64,000 bases of DNA. Origin: Populus alba. Lineage: Eukaryota > Streptophyta > Magnoliopsida > Malpighiales > Salicaceae. How positions within the stretch are numbered: position 1 is the first letter of the stretch; each line of letters starts with the position of its first letter. Shown here in pieces: positions 9,889 to 22,990 of this stretch. Below the pieces are notes generated by a model. It made no database searches and was not told the DNA's origin. It saw only the letters and a list, made by a program, of their open reading frames with translations. The position numbers and the translations under genes are program-made. The DNA lies in NCBI RefSeq assembly GCF_005239225.2, contig NC_133297.1, positions 124,001 through 188,000 on the forward strand, in the 5' to 3' direction.

Positions 9889-12800
9889 ATGGAAAACTCA
9901 GAATCAGAAGAGCCAGAGAAGAAAAGACCTCACTTGAATTCACCTCTGTCGCCTACCATGACTCGTAACTCCTCCACTTCTCCCGATAACAAATCTGTAA
10001 AACACTCTTTCCCTCTCTCCTCTTCTCCTTCTTTTTATGATTGCCTGCTAATTTTGCTTTGGTTAATGCTTTTCTTGTGAATATTATAGTTTTTGCTGAT
10101 TGTATGTTGGTTTTTTTTTTAGAAATTTGAAGTGATTGGGTTTGGTGGTGTCAGGCATGGTTATGACTAAAACCCATGATTTTTTTAATGATTAGTAGCT
10201 TGTGAATGAAACCCATTATTTTCTCGATGAATGGCGCAAATAGATACGTATAGCTGACCCTGACTATTTGGGATTGAGGCTTTGTTGTTGTTGTTGTCTG
10301 TAGCAGTTTGTTGAGGACTGATTGTAGAGATATGCAGGGTAATGATGGTGATTGATCATTGCATGATTGGTTCGTTGGGGAAATTCAGAACTTTTGTATA
10401 TTTTTTAAGAATCAAATGTATACAATTAAACGCAAATACAGCTCTGGGATGTAAACTACCATATAGTTAGTCATTAGAACATTTCTCCATATTCTATATA
10501 ACTGGACTTCTTGAAGTTCTGTTGAATGTGTATATTTTTCTTATGCTTTAAGGTGATTTGGAAGAGATCATGGTTGAACTTGAAGAAAGTAGAAGAAAAC
10601 TAGTCAATGTGAAAATGCAAAGGGATGCTGCAGTTGGGATACATACTCCAGCTCCAAGTGAAGGTACTAGTTAAACCACCTGGTCATCCATCTCTTATAC
10701 ACACTGCACACCGACTCTAACTGATCAGATATCCTATTGAGCAAATATTGCAGATTCTGGCAGCTGACTGTCTTTCTGAGCTTGAAAATCAGGCCATATC
10801 AAAAGAATTGGAAGATCTTGAGGTCTGTTTGTATGATTTGATAGGATAGGTGGTGTGCTTGATTTGTCAAGTAGCTATTATTTTTTTGTGGACCTAACTA
10901 GTGATTTTGTTTTTGCAGAGGATGAACTCAAGGATGACAAACATATACATTCATCTCATCTCTACAGTTTAGTAAAGGATCAGCTCTAGCATGGGAATGA
11001 TGAAGTGGAAAGATACAAAACGCTGACAGATTCTTTGCAGGTTATTTACCTTGGTTTTCCTTTTCTTCCTTATTATTTTTAAGAATATGATGATAGCTTA
11101 AATCTTAATTTGCTTAATTTAGGATTTTTTTTTTCCTGTTTCTTTTTACACATGCCTGATCTTGTTTGTCCTTCAAATCTGATGATGTCATTTTTTGAAC
11201 TGTGTTGTTTGTAGAAATGTTCTTGAAATAAAAGAATCTGAATCTAGGGCTCATTCCCAAGCTGAAGTTCTGAAAAGTTCATTGGATGAACACAGTCTAG
11301 AGCTGAGAGTCAAAGCTGCTATCGAGGCTGAGGCTGCTTGCCATCAAAGGCTTTCTGCTACTGAAGCTGAAAGAGCTGAATTAAGAGCTAAACTGGATGC
11401 TTCTGAACGGTTGGTTTTGCTATTTCATCGTTAGTATTTTGATTGACAGGAAGATCTATTTTTTTATTTAGTTATTGTCAAACTCATGTATACTTTACAA
11501 TATTTTCTCAGTTCCTATTCTTTTTTACAATGCTCTGCTAACTAATTACATGCAGAGATGTTTTTGAGCTTAAGAAACCATCAAAAGTAAAGATAAGGAG
11601 GCTGAGGTATATATTTCTAAAATCGAGGCATGTTGCTCATGTCTTGTCTGTTTGCCATGAAGCCATAAATTCTTGCAACTTGCAGCAATTCTGGTTCCTT
11701 AGTACTTGCTGCCACCATTTCCTCTTCAAATCTCCTTACTCACATATCTCACCCTCATATTTAATTTCTTACTCATCTAGATCATTGGCCAAGCATATGA
11801 AGATATGCAGACACAAAACCAACACTTATTGCAGCAAGTCGGTGAGAGGGATGACCACACGATATCAAGGTTTGTCTTATAGTTATCTTCTGTATTAATA
11901 ATTCTTAAAACATTATTTATTACTATGTAAATTAGTCGGGGTGAAAATTGATGACCTTCCAGGTCAGTAGTAGAGAAGTTGTTGCCAGAAGCAACACTTC
12001 ATGTGTTTTAATCCCCCAAGAGGGACTCGGCTTTTCTTTGTCCCATGCCAGAGGTGGCCAAGTTAGCCCCTCAACTTTGCCATGGTTGTCAGTTTTTGGT
12101 CCCTGTCGTGGCAATATAAGAGCCCCCCCCCAAATGCCTACCCTGTTAACTATTACTAACTGTGAATGCTAACTGCTAGCTTTGGCCAAAATATGAAGTA
12201 GTCGGAAAGTTGACTGGCTGTCCTTAATTTGACTGATGTTTTAAAATGCAGCTGGTATCTGAGAGTGAAGACAAAGCAAGCAAACCTTTCTGCTATCCGG
12301 GAAGCAGGCACCGGCAAAGCACCTTCAACAAGTTAATGCATCAGTGGAATCATTAAAATCGAGGATTGCTCACAGTGAAGAGCAGGTAACTTTTGTTTGA
12401 AAACATTCTGCAGGACTTGTCTTTTTGGAGATTTCTCTATCAACCGGCTGTTGAATCTTGCAGATGAAACATTATGTGATTGAGGCAGTTAGGTCCACTA
12501 AAGAAGACAGACATCTTGCAATCAATCTTGAAAGTGCACTGTTGGAATTAATGGATGCTGAGAAGGAGTTGAAGTGGCTTAAATATGCTGTTTCTTCCTC
12601 TCAGAAGGAGTATGACCAGATCCAGAAGAAGATAGATGAAATCCAAACAGAACTGGTCAGTGAAAGGTGAGGCCTTTTTCTTTGTGGCAGTTAGATATGA
12701 AACTTCTATGCATTGCAGAGTCAGGTTGTGTTTTATACGTTTGATAGAGGACAGGAGATGAATATATCCAGCATTCCACAAAGTTTTTGCTCTAGATTTC

Positions 12801-13588
12801 CATTTCTTTTATTTGAACAACTTCACCTTATGCGTATGTTGGTAGTTATACTTCCAACATAAGCTGAGTTGACAAAGCTCGCATTGCATATGCATTATAG
12901 TGTTGGTTAAGCTGATTTTTTTTTTTTTTTTTGGTCTAGTTGATGCTGTATTGGGCCTTTTTGTAATTCTTGTGTTGCCCATACACTTCACAAATGATGT
13001 TATAGTTTACAATTGAAGTTTAATGCTCGGTGAAGGTGTGGTAGGTTCTGTTAATTGTGTGAGGAGAATAAATTTGCAATTAATCATTTTGGCTTTTTCT
13101 GTGCCCTCTTCCGTTTGTATCTTGTAGAAAAACAACTTTCTGCAAACCTAATATTTATCTGGTGAGGGACTTTCCGTAAGCCAGGAGTAAAAGGAAAGTG
13201 CTCGAGGAAGAGCTCATGGAGTTGAACAATAGAGTTGCTGAGTTGACTTCTGAAACTGGCGAGGCTGCAATACAGCGACTCCAAGATGAGATAAAAGATT
13301 GCAAAAGTATGCTCAAGTGTAGTGTGTGTTCGGACCGGCCTAAGGAGGTGAGTGAATTTTCTGCTGGTTTGTATCCCCATGATTACCCGTCATTGTTCTT
13401 GCAGTTTAACTTTAAAAGGTCGATTATTTTAGACTCTTTGCTTTTATATTTGGCAGGTTGTGATTGTGAAATGCTATCATCTATTCTGCAATCCATGAAT
13501 CCGAAGGAATTTAGAGATTCGCCATTGGAGATGCCCTGGATGTGGAACTGCATTTGGTCAGAATGATGTTCGGTTTGTTAAGATATGA
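9889..13588 (+). pseudogene. HUB2: HUB2 (BRE1-like H2B ubiquitin ligase) pseudogene
   Basis: HUB2 is the RING E3 that, with HUB1, monoubiquitinates histone H2B. Recognisable exon remnants are 9889-9996 (start MENSESEEPEKKRPHLNS), 10553-10663, 10754-10822, 10919-11040, 11215-11409, 11555-11606, 11781-11869, 12252-12385, 12464-12666, 13185-13347 and 13457-13588. The last two hold the C-terminal RING, ending in CPGCGTAFGQNDVRFVKI. Most remnants keep AG and GT borders, so this was a genomic duplication and not a retrocopy. About half of the roughly 880-residue family protein is missing: blocks after exon 1, after 10663 and after 11040. Damage includes a TAG at 10987-10989, shifted frames in 11555-11606 and 12252-12385, and a TGA at 13496-13498 where the RING needs a cysteine. 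An intact paralog elsewhere in the genome is expected. Confidence 0.87.
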
Positions 13589-14952
13589 ACAAGGCTCATA
13601 TTTTGTAGTCAGACGTGGGTTTCACTTGTATTAGTTATCATAGAAGCCTGATATCCAGAGTTGATTCCCTGATGGGGGAACTAATGATCCCATGTAACAG
13701 GATTGAAGATGATTTTTTTCTTCCCATGTAATCATTTACCAATCATGCATCTGTAAATATGGAACACGAAAACGAAAAGCCCTAGGTGGTATTGTTCCAT
13801 AGTTCATCTGTAAATTCCAGATCCCATGCATCACCCATCTAAATTATTGCTGTTGATGTCATGGTTTTGGAACGAGTTATAGCTTGTAACTGGCAATAGG
13901 ACACGTTGGGAAGCATAGAATTTGAGCTAAATATTGATTCGCACTCTTTTGGCTCCTTGTAGAGATGCATATCCTTCGACTGTTGAAATATACTTATTCT
14001 ATAGCCATGAGCTGATAGATAACAAAACAGGGGGACCTTTGAGCCCACCTTGAATCCTTGAGGTATCAACTAGGGTTGGATAGGATCCAACAGGATGAGC
14101 TCTCACAAGCAAATTTCAGTATCTGGCCCACACAAGTAGTCTGATGGATAGAAATGAGTCACCTGCTCATTCACCTTTAATATCTACATTGGGACCCGCA
14201 CATTCATCCAAATTAAAATCTAGTATAATCCTAGATCTTCATTAGCCCATTGTAACACCTAAAAGTTGTTTTTGTGCTTGGAAATTGGGATCAAGTCAAT
14301 CAACAAATCTCCCTTCCCTTCCTAGGGATAAGTGGCATATTTGTATCTCTGCTCCCAATTTGGTTATAGTTTGGTCACCTATTGATGTTTTTTTCCTAAT
14401 ATCATCCCTTAGCTCCTTTTCTCTATGATTATTTGGTCCTTCCGTTTTTCTATCGCCCAAGAACCATGAATAAATAATTGAATTAGATGGAAAGATTATA
14501 TATATGTGAATCATAATAACTATATATAAAATCCATCATAATAATTATATGAATCGTTATTATTATGTGTAAAGAGAGCAATGCAATAAAAGTATTTAAT
14601 ATTTCTTTATTCAACTATCAGGGATATCTTCGAACTAATTAATGCTTGAAATCGAAATTAAATCATTTTTGTAAACAATTTTAAGAACGTGTTTCTCATG
14701 AATTTAGTGTATTAAGAAAAAAAAAAAACCCTCACACCAATAGTCTCTCTAAAGAAAATAAAGGGGTGATTATAAGGAAAAAAAAAGTTGGTTTTCTTTA
14801 GCAAATAAAAATATGATCTATCACATTTAATTAACATTTGATAAAAAGATTGTAAATTATACAAAATAAAGATTGTACGATGATATTAAGTTAAAAAATA
14901 TATAAAAGGACTAAAATGACACAAAGTTAAGAATAGAGGTGCCTAAAGCACA
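13589..14952. other. Intergenic DNA between HUB2 remnant and plastid gene
   Basis: Former HUB2 3' region followed by AT-rich sequence. Small frames here have no family character. No repeat boundary was identified. Confidence 0.45.
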
Positions 14953-15141
14953 ATGACGTCAATCACCCCATCACTATTATTACACAACCATCATCGTGTT
15001 CATCTTCTTTCTTGCTTAGGCTCCAATTCCATTTTATCAGTGAAACATTGTCCAACAAAAGAATGCTACTCTCACTTGTCCAAACCATTTACACATCACC
15101 TTTTCCATCCAAAACACAAACCCAATTCAACAGTATCATAA
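14953..15141 (+). other. Upstream ORF overlapping the plastid gene start
   Basis: A 62-codon frame begins with the first ATG upstream of the gene and ends TGA-free at a TAA (15139-15141), overlapping the main ATG (15063) in another frame. Its start, MTSITPSLLLHNHHRVHLL, itself resembles a transit peptide. Either it is a long overlapping uORF, or it is the true N-terminus and a one-base shift separates it from the downstream frame. Confidence 0.4.
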
Positions 15142-17139
15142 AGTCCACAACTTTTTTGCCAAAATCACTCTTTCCCACCTTTGACTGCCCATCAAAAACC
15201 CTCTCAAGACTGTTTTTTTATGGCAATACAAGAACTAGAAAGTTGACAGCTGGTGCTAGCTTTACTGTCCATGCTTCTTTGATTGAGGCTCCAGTTTTAT
15301 GGGTTGGTAGGCTTTGTATCTTTTATGCACTGTTAAAGGCTGGTTTAGCTGGATCAGAGGCTAACCCACTTGTTTCTGGTACTTTTTTTTTTTTTGGATT
15401 TTTAAATTTCTTGCTTTTTTGCATGTATTTTAATGGTTCTTATGGATTGAGGTCTACATTTGTTTAGGTTTGGATGGTGGTGGTGGTGCTGAATCTGGTG
15501 ACCTGGGGTTTTCTAAGTGGATTGAGGCCATACAAGGCAAACCAGGTTTGTGGGTTCCTTAGTTGTATATTGTACATTTATGTTTTGTTGGATTTTTCTT
15601 CTTCTGCCATTTCTAAATGTTACTAGATTTTAGATGTGCCAATAAAAAAGTTTGGGATTTTATTTCAGTTTAATTCAAGATTTAACTTTTGCTAAAGTTT
15701 TTTGAAATCAGGTTGTACATTTATGGCTAAATCTGGAGAGTTTCATGAATTGGATATTTTGAAGTTGATGGATAAGGATTAGGAGGCCTTAGTGGTTTTA
15801 CATTGGTTCGTGCAATTAAAATGCTCTAGTGTTAATGTGATAGTAATGAGAAATGGCAATGACTGGAAATCACTAAGGAAATATAATAACCCCAGGAGGT
15901 TGGCTTGGTGGTTTAGAAGGTATGATCCGTTCCTTGACTTCCTGGGTTTCATTAGGGCGAGCGCTCAGCTCAGTACTCCAAGGTCAATGTTGAGCATTTA
16001 TCTAAAGTCTGGAAGCAACTTCTGGTCATTCTGACTGCTGGGATCTGTTTCAATAAGAGAGTCTTCATGCTAGTTATCTGACGTGGACAAGAACACATTT
16101 CATCTCCCCCGTAAAATTTTCCTTCTTAACATGGCAAAAGTTAAAACACTAAGTTCAACCGTGTAAATTTGTCGTTCAGGCTACTTAGCTTGTCCTCTGC
16201 TGCTTTTCTTTTCTGATCTTGTAGAAGAGAGAGCGAATATGACCATAACTGCTCACTTTGACCTATGCTGGATTCTTCGATGAATAATCTGGACGGGGTG
16301 CTAGCCTCTAAAACTTTTGGTCTCTGGAAACTTGAACTAACACACATGTCCTTGAAAACTCTCAACTCTTGGGATCATGTGCTTTATTTCTAGAGCCATG
16401 CCCTCTGGATCCTGGAGGATATATTTGAGCAAAAAATGTTCTGTTTAGAAGAGTTTGCCGACTGAGGAATCTTGTGGTGGTTTCTGCTCATGTGGTCAAC
16501 AGTTGTGTATGTATTTATTGGAATTGATCAAAGGCTATGCTGATCTAAAGTTCCCTTTTATTTATTTGTTTGTATTGCCTCCAAAATTTTGATTTGGATC
16601 GTTCGTTTTCTTTAGGAAGACAATTTCATTATTGTAATGTTTAAGCAGATAAAGAAGCAGCTGACAAAAGGAAATTGGTAAGCAAATGGCATCCCACAAC
16701 TAAGGGTACACTCAGAAGGAACTATAGGGTGCCTTCCAAATCCGAAGGGCAGCGGCGCCTTAAAGCAATTGCAGCTTTGCTATCCGAAGATGATTACTTT
16801 GTAGATGCAACTTCTCACAAGGTAATTCAACCTATGAAACAATCTCTAGAGTTCCAATTCCTTCCTCATCTAAGCATAATCAGTAACACAACAATATGAT
16901 ATGATGTGATACGTTATTAAAATTTCCCTAAACACTGTTCCTAGGGCTGTCAAATTAGGAGGGAGAGTGCTCATGGTGAGAGTGTGTGCTGCAACAATGT
17001 TAGGGCTCTCTTTGATGAACTCCCAACCCCACATTTGCTTGTGGAAATTACAGCTTTTCCTGCTGGGCCTCTTACAGAGAAGGATTACGTCAAGGCCGAG
17101 AAATTAGAGAGGGTTCTCAGATCTGGTCCTTCCATTTGA
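15063..17139 (+). CDS. Predicted plastid protein, unknown function (4 exons)
   Basis: Coding exons 15063-15378, 15468-15545, 16649-16821 and 16945-17139 join with matching phases and GT-AG borders to give 253 residues. The N-terminus is rich in Ser, Thr and Phe without acidic residues, as in chloroplast transit peptides. A hydrophobic segment follows near residues 75-100 (APVLWVGRLCIFYALLKAG). The C-terminal half is the most conserved-looking part: KWHPTTKGTLRRNYRVPSKS, LLSEDDYFVDATSHKGCQIR and HLLVEITAFPAGPLTEKDY. I recognise this as a plant protein type but cannot name a function or Pfam family. ATG 15063 is the first in the frame that reads into the conserved part; an overlapping upstream frame makes the true start uncertain. 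The gene converges with the KH protein gene that ends at 18014. Confidence 0.75.
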
Positions 17140-18013
17140 AGTGCTTTTAAAATATTCTGCTCACCTTTTGTATGCATCCAAACTCTGACTTGTAAATAAG
17201 AGAATCATGAAATAAAAATCTCTTCTTTTGGTTAACAAAACTTCGATTATTTTTGGAGGGGGACAGTATTTAACCTAATCAGATCCGGCTGCATATTTTG
17301 CTTCCTCTAGAAGTTGCTCGAGGCTTGAAGTATAGCCAGTGTGAAAGTCGCTATGAATTGCATGCTTAATTTCTAGACTTTCAGCTGCTTCATTTGGAAG
17401 AACCCAGAATTCATTTCCCTCATGAAGCTTCAGCAAAAATCATTCTGTGAAAGGATTAGGGCTGCAACTAGATATTTAGGCATGGCAATTACTATTGATA
17501 TATGCCTCAGAATTATGGAACAACTCAAGGATGATAGAGGGTTAATGCTATGAGATGTTAAAATTTTATTAACATGTGTGTGGACACGCTAACCCGGCAC
17601 CTGTTGATCTCACTAATTGGATAGGTCAAGCAACAAATCTTCCTCTGGATTTCCATGAATGGTCACCTTGCAGATATGGTATATCATCAGACTGAAACAA
17701 TCTTATATTTTGGAACAACAAACACAACACAGACGCGTAGAGGCCACCAACATATGCAAATGATGTGTTAACCAGATAAACATGACAGCATTCAAAAGCT
17801 ACTTAAGCACAGGCCACCAACTTTGTGTCATATATTCATATTTCAAAATAGGGGAATAGATTACAATCAGTAATCTCAGGTAAAATTCTGTAACATCTAT
17901 ATGACTCATATCCGACGATAAATTTTGAAGAGAAGCAAGTCACAGTAATTTCTAAGAAACCATTACAATTGTGTGTTAATCCAGCTCCTTCAAACCGATT
18001 CAAGGAGAAAATC
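17140..18013. other. Convergent 3' intergenic region
   Basis: Contains the 3' ends of two converging genes, with an AATAAA-like signal (aaataaaaatc) near 17210 for the plus-strand gene. No further gene seen. Confidence 0.5.
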
Positions 18014-21000
18014 TTATTTTACTCCAACCGAGGCCATCAAATCTTCATACTCGGGATCGTTCTCTGGCTTTCTCCCCTTTCCTAGATTACCTACTTGCTG
18101 TTGGGATGCAGCTGAAACAGAAGTGGGAGAAAATGGATCATAAACCTGCTGCCCTCCCTGGAATGAAGGTGGTCTAGCAGATGCCAAGGAGATGAAAGGC
18201 TGCTGATTCAGAGCAATTGAGTGTCCTCGAGGAGCTATTGGAGTTGGATAATTTTGCTGAAGTTGCATGGGGATTCCTGGTCTGGGAGGTAAAGGACCTG
18301 TTAAATTGGGTTGGTGGGGTGTTGAACTAAAGTTCCGGGATCCCATCTGCATGACCGGTGGTCCCACTGGACTTGCATTTGAAAATGCTGGAAGTCTGGG
18401 GTGATGTGAGTGACCGGTGGGATTTCCAACAAAGGGAACTTGACCCAATTGGCTGCCAACCTGTGGCCTAGGAAACAGATGCCTGCCAGGTTGAGTGGTT
18501 GAGTTAGGGACATCCATGTGGAAAGGTGGTGCTTGAGGTGTTAGTGTTTGCATCATGGGTCTAGGAAGGGGGGCATTCTGAGTAGCGTGATGACTGCTAA
18601 AGCTGGGAACAATTTGAGGAGCTGGATTCTGCTGGTGATGAGGTCGAAAAGTAAAATCACCAGTACCTGAATGCTGCACCTTTGCATTTTTTATTGTGGG
18701 TGATCTTATGGGAGGAAAATTTGAGGTAGTTACAGGAAAAGCACCTACAACTCCTGTCTGCCGAGTTGCCTGTGATGCAGGCATCATTGGTGATGAAATT
18801 GGTGCAGAACCAAATACCGGACTTATTGATGAATTAGGCAATGGCGTACCAAGTGAAGATTGGATTGGGGTAGGAGCAGAGGAAGGTCCCACTTGAGGTC
18901 GTGGAACAGAAGTAAAAGTTGGGGCTGTAGCAGGACGGTTCATAGAAGCTGCATTTGGAGGTGCTGCAGGGGATGGAAAACCTAGCTGTGGTACAGCATG
19001 CCTAGGACCAGGTGGAGGAACCATAGGAGGAGTTGTTTGTCCCATGTTGCCTAAACCTAAAGATGCTGGAACACTTGAAGGAGCTCCAGGCCACCCAGAA
19101 GAGAAACCCGAAGGACCTAATGGCCGGTCAGGTGGTGGTCCTGTTGGACCGCTTGACAGGGGTTGAAGTAATAATGGCCTTGCAACAGACGACCCTATTG
19201 GTTGGGGCAGGCTACCAGTAAATTGAGGGTGTGGAGCTGGCATGGGAAAGTTTCTAGGTTGATATGGATTTGAAAAGGCCTGCACTGGCCGAGGCCCAAA
19301 TAAAGAAAGCATGGTTGGAGAATTGAAAGATGATGACTGTACATGTACAGGATTGTTTAAAATTGGTGCTGAAGAAGTCTGAGGGGTAATTAAGCCTGAA
19401 GGCTGGTGTACAAGAGCTTGAGGTGTGGCAGCAGGGAACCATGAATTTTGATATTGGAACTGACCTTGTTGAGGAGTTACAGGTGGAAAAACTCCCTGGT
19501 TTACAAGGGTAGAGACCATGAAAGGAGTAGAGGCCTCCTGGTTTTGGCTAACATTTGCATTATCTGCTAAATTTCCCTACAAAGGAGATGATAGTTAGTC
19601 CAAGACCAAATCATAATGCTCAGGTGTAGAGCTTGGAAAAATCAGCAACATGTTCTCCCAGCATGTAGAAATTTTTTATAAAAAAAAACACCTACACCCT
19701 GATTCAGACCTAAGATGCAAATGGACAATAATAAATAAACATACAGGAAGTTTTCTGTTCAGTTTAGTGGAACTCACTGATACTGAGGCGAGTAGCAATT
19801 CAATCAGGACAACAGCTGCGTCAACTTTCTCAAATGTGTCCGCTGTTACAAGAACACTCAACTCTTCATACACAACCTGGGTTTCAGTGCCATCAGATGA
19901 AGAAATTTCGACCTGGAAAAAAGAGTTCAAGAACAGGGATTTGAATGCACAACATGTTTCTTGAAGAAGATATTTCAATATTAATGTTTCTTCGGTTGGA
20001 CAAAAGTTAGAAAATACACACACACACACAACAAGGAGATAGTAATATGAATAGAACAATTAGAAGAGGAGCAAGATGAGCAAGTTTATAACCAATTATC
20101 ATAGGAGAATAACTTTATACTTAAGAGGATAGGTTACCTTCTCTCCTGTATGTGCTGTGGTACCATGTACTATTATTTTGGCTCCAGTTTCCTATTCACA
20201 AGATAGGAAATAGAATGAGGATAGCCAAAATGCACAAGTTATATCAAAGAAGCCACCCCCATAAAAAAAGAGAGAGGGAGAGAGGGAGAGCAAATGTTTT
20301 CTCCAAAGCAGATGGGTGCATCAGCCAAAGGATACTAGATCACCTTTTCTAATCGCTTCTGAGTCTCGCTTCCATGCCCAAATATTAGACCAACAAAATT
20401 ATATCCAGGATATTCCTTGACCTGCAAAAGCAATATACCACAGCAACTACTTGTCATGATGATGCAAGCAATATCAAAATAAGTGCACACTTAATATATC
20501 ACATTTATGGGTGGCATTCACTTAGCACACATACTGAGGATTTAAAAAAAAAAAAAAAAAAACCCACACACCCAATTGAGCTTTGTGTCCAGCATACTGA
20601 ATTTCTAATGCAAGCACGGATTAAATCCCCATCTGGCTTCAGGTGTGACCATTCAAAATCTAAGAAATTTGCTCCTAGTATTCATGAGTTTATAGCCAAA
20701 CTAGCAACTAGCTTTATATAGTAACGCAAACACAGCAGACAATAATAATAAAGAATAAAAAAATGAACTACTACTAAGCAATAGCTAATAAAGTCCTGTT
20801 AATAAAAAATCCTCGACCTTATCTTCATTCAATGATAAAATCTCTAGGAACAAATGTTTGTAGTCATTTCTGGACAATTTACAACAAATAATTGTCATAA
20901 AAATGCCTTTAGTAAACCAACAAGAATCTTTTAATTCAGCAAGGAATTAAGACTCAGGAAAAGCAGACACGTGAAACCAAGCCATCCAAACATGACTTAC

Positions 21001-22043
21001 AGGGATAGGAACTGTGGTCTCTTTTAGCAAAGGCTTATAGTCAGGTGGTACCTTGTAGGTTGGATTCAACTTAAGTATCTCACCTGGAAAATTAAGAAAG
21101 ATACCATCAACCCACACATAACAAAATGGAAAAAGGTAACATGATTCAGTGAGATGCATAAAAGATACCTATAGCTTCCTGTTTTTCAAGTTCCAAAAGT
21201 TCAGAGTTCTACACACAGCATGTCCAATAATAATAAGTTATCAATGTCAAAAGGAAGTGATTTAAAGTACTAATGATGTCTATAGAATATGAAAATCAAT
21301 GAAAAATCAACAGCCACTCTACCTTATTGTGGATTAGTGGACTTAAAGATTTGAGATCTTCAAGCTCATTGGGTTCATGTGAGTCTCTATCTCCCCCAGG
21401 TTCTGAAATTTCTGATTTCAGCTGTTGCACAATTTGATCCACTCGAGTCTGCCCAAAATTTCTATATCACTTAGTGGCACCTGGAATGGGAAGCTTCCAT
21501 GTCATCCATTCACACAGAGAAGACATTTTAGCACCCAGTGGGAAAGGGGAAATTTTCAATTGCCTCCAACTGAGCATCATATTCCTCCCACAAACTGAGG
21601 CTATAGATGCCTCCAACCCATTTTATATTCAAAAAAACTAAATCTTGATAAAAAAGAAAACCTAGCAACTAATAAAATTTAGAAATTAAAAGCACGCATG
21701 AGAGGGTTATGCTCCTACAGGAAAACAAATTGAAAAAAAAAAATGAAATGGCTTATTGCATGCAATGAATTCCCAATTTTACCTGGTAAGCCAAGGCTCT
21801 CCCCCTTCTAACATCAGCATCTTGTGTTAAATCAGGACCCCATTTCGTTTTCCTCTGGACATGATTGGTACTTTCTCCATTCACAGCATCATTACTACCT
21901 GGTTTTTTACCTCCTTTGAAGATAGGAACCAATGAACCTGAAAGTTTGTTTTTTGGGATAACAAACCCTGACTTGGCAGCAAATAAAGACACCTTTGGAC
22001 CGCTAGATGTCGATGCACTGGATGAAGCACTTGTTGCACTCAT
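18014..22043 (-). CDS. SF1/branchpoint-binding-like KH domain protein
   Basis: Coding exons run 22043-21783, 21448-21323, 21208-21169, 21083-21001, 20421-20344, 20191-20138, 19912-19778 and 19576-18014. Phases agree and give 779 residues. RKTKWGPD (about residue 65) resembles the U2AF-ligand motif of SF1, where a Trp after basic residues binds the U2AF65 UHM. A helical stretch and LNPTYKVPPDYKP precede a KH domain of SF1/BBP type (VKEYPGYNFVGLIFGHGSET, KRLEKETGAKIIVHG, about residues 170-215). Exon 8 encodes roughly 500 residues rich in Pro, Gln, Ser and Gly, ending DPEYEDLMASVGVK. The zinc knuckles and RRM of canonical plant SF1 are not visible, so this is an SF1-like relative. A nuclear role in branch-point or other RNA binding is inferred. 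A 5' UTR intron (about 22064-22900) is likely, with TTTAAC after the acceptor and the ATG 20 bases on. Confidence 0.85.
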
Positions 22044-22063
22044 CTTAATACTTTGAAGTTAAA

Positions 22064-22990
22064 CTGAAAATGTCTCGTTTACCTTCACGCCCATCCCATT
22101 ACACTCATCCCATTCTCAGAATACCTTTGCACAGCAAACTAAAACATAGCTACCACAAATACACAAACTAATTATACTCAAATGATTCACACTCAGAGAC
22201 ATAAGCAAGACGTTTTCTATCAATTCTAAAGTAAAACAGTCCAAAAGCTAAAACATCAAATTCACAAGCAGGTCAATTCATTTCTTAATACATTATAACT
22301 CACAACCACTATACATATAAACTAAATCCTTAACATATATTCACAATGTTAACAACTATACATACAATACTCAACCCCAAATTGTTAAATTGGAGAAAAT
22401 TACACTTGCTTCGATCAATGCAACTACAAGAAAAAATGATTACCAGAAAAATCCCAATAAATTTCTTGGATTATTATTATTATTATACAATGCAAGATAA
22501 AGAAATATCCATGTTTCCAAAAAAAAACTCAAAACTTTCATAATCTGGGTTTGCTTTCTTAATACAAAAAAAGGATTGAAAATAAAAGAAAGAAAGAAAA
22601 AGACCTGAAAACATTAAAAAAAATTGAAATAAGCATCTCATAATAGATAAAATGTAACCTTTTTTTAACACAAAGAAGGGGGACAAAAAGCAGCAATTTT
22701 GTTAGACTACTTACCTAAGAACAACATCAGATCTTTTCTTTGACAATTTAGAGAAAAAAAAATTTAGTTAACTGTTTGATTACTGATTCAGGAGAAATTA
22801 AAAAGAAATAACAGTGAAATTAAAAAGGGAAAAAAAAACTTATTGTTCTAAAAAAAAAATATCTACCACTGAATAATATTTAGAAAGAGGAAAAGGGTAC
22901 CTTAAAGTGGAAGACGTGATTCCAAAGAGTGATTGCTCGAGAGAGATAATACAGTAACAGTCTCTCTTACAGAGTTCTAAGCAGAGCTCA
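22064..22990 (-). other. 5' UTR exon and intron of the KH protein gene
   Basis: On the minus strand a donor (GGTACC, about 22900) and an acceptor (TTTTCAG just above 22063) fit a single 5' UTR intron of about 840 bases. The leader exon would lie at about 22901-22990, with TCTCTC-rich DNA beside it. No coding content is needed here. Transcript start not determined. Confidence 0.5.
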
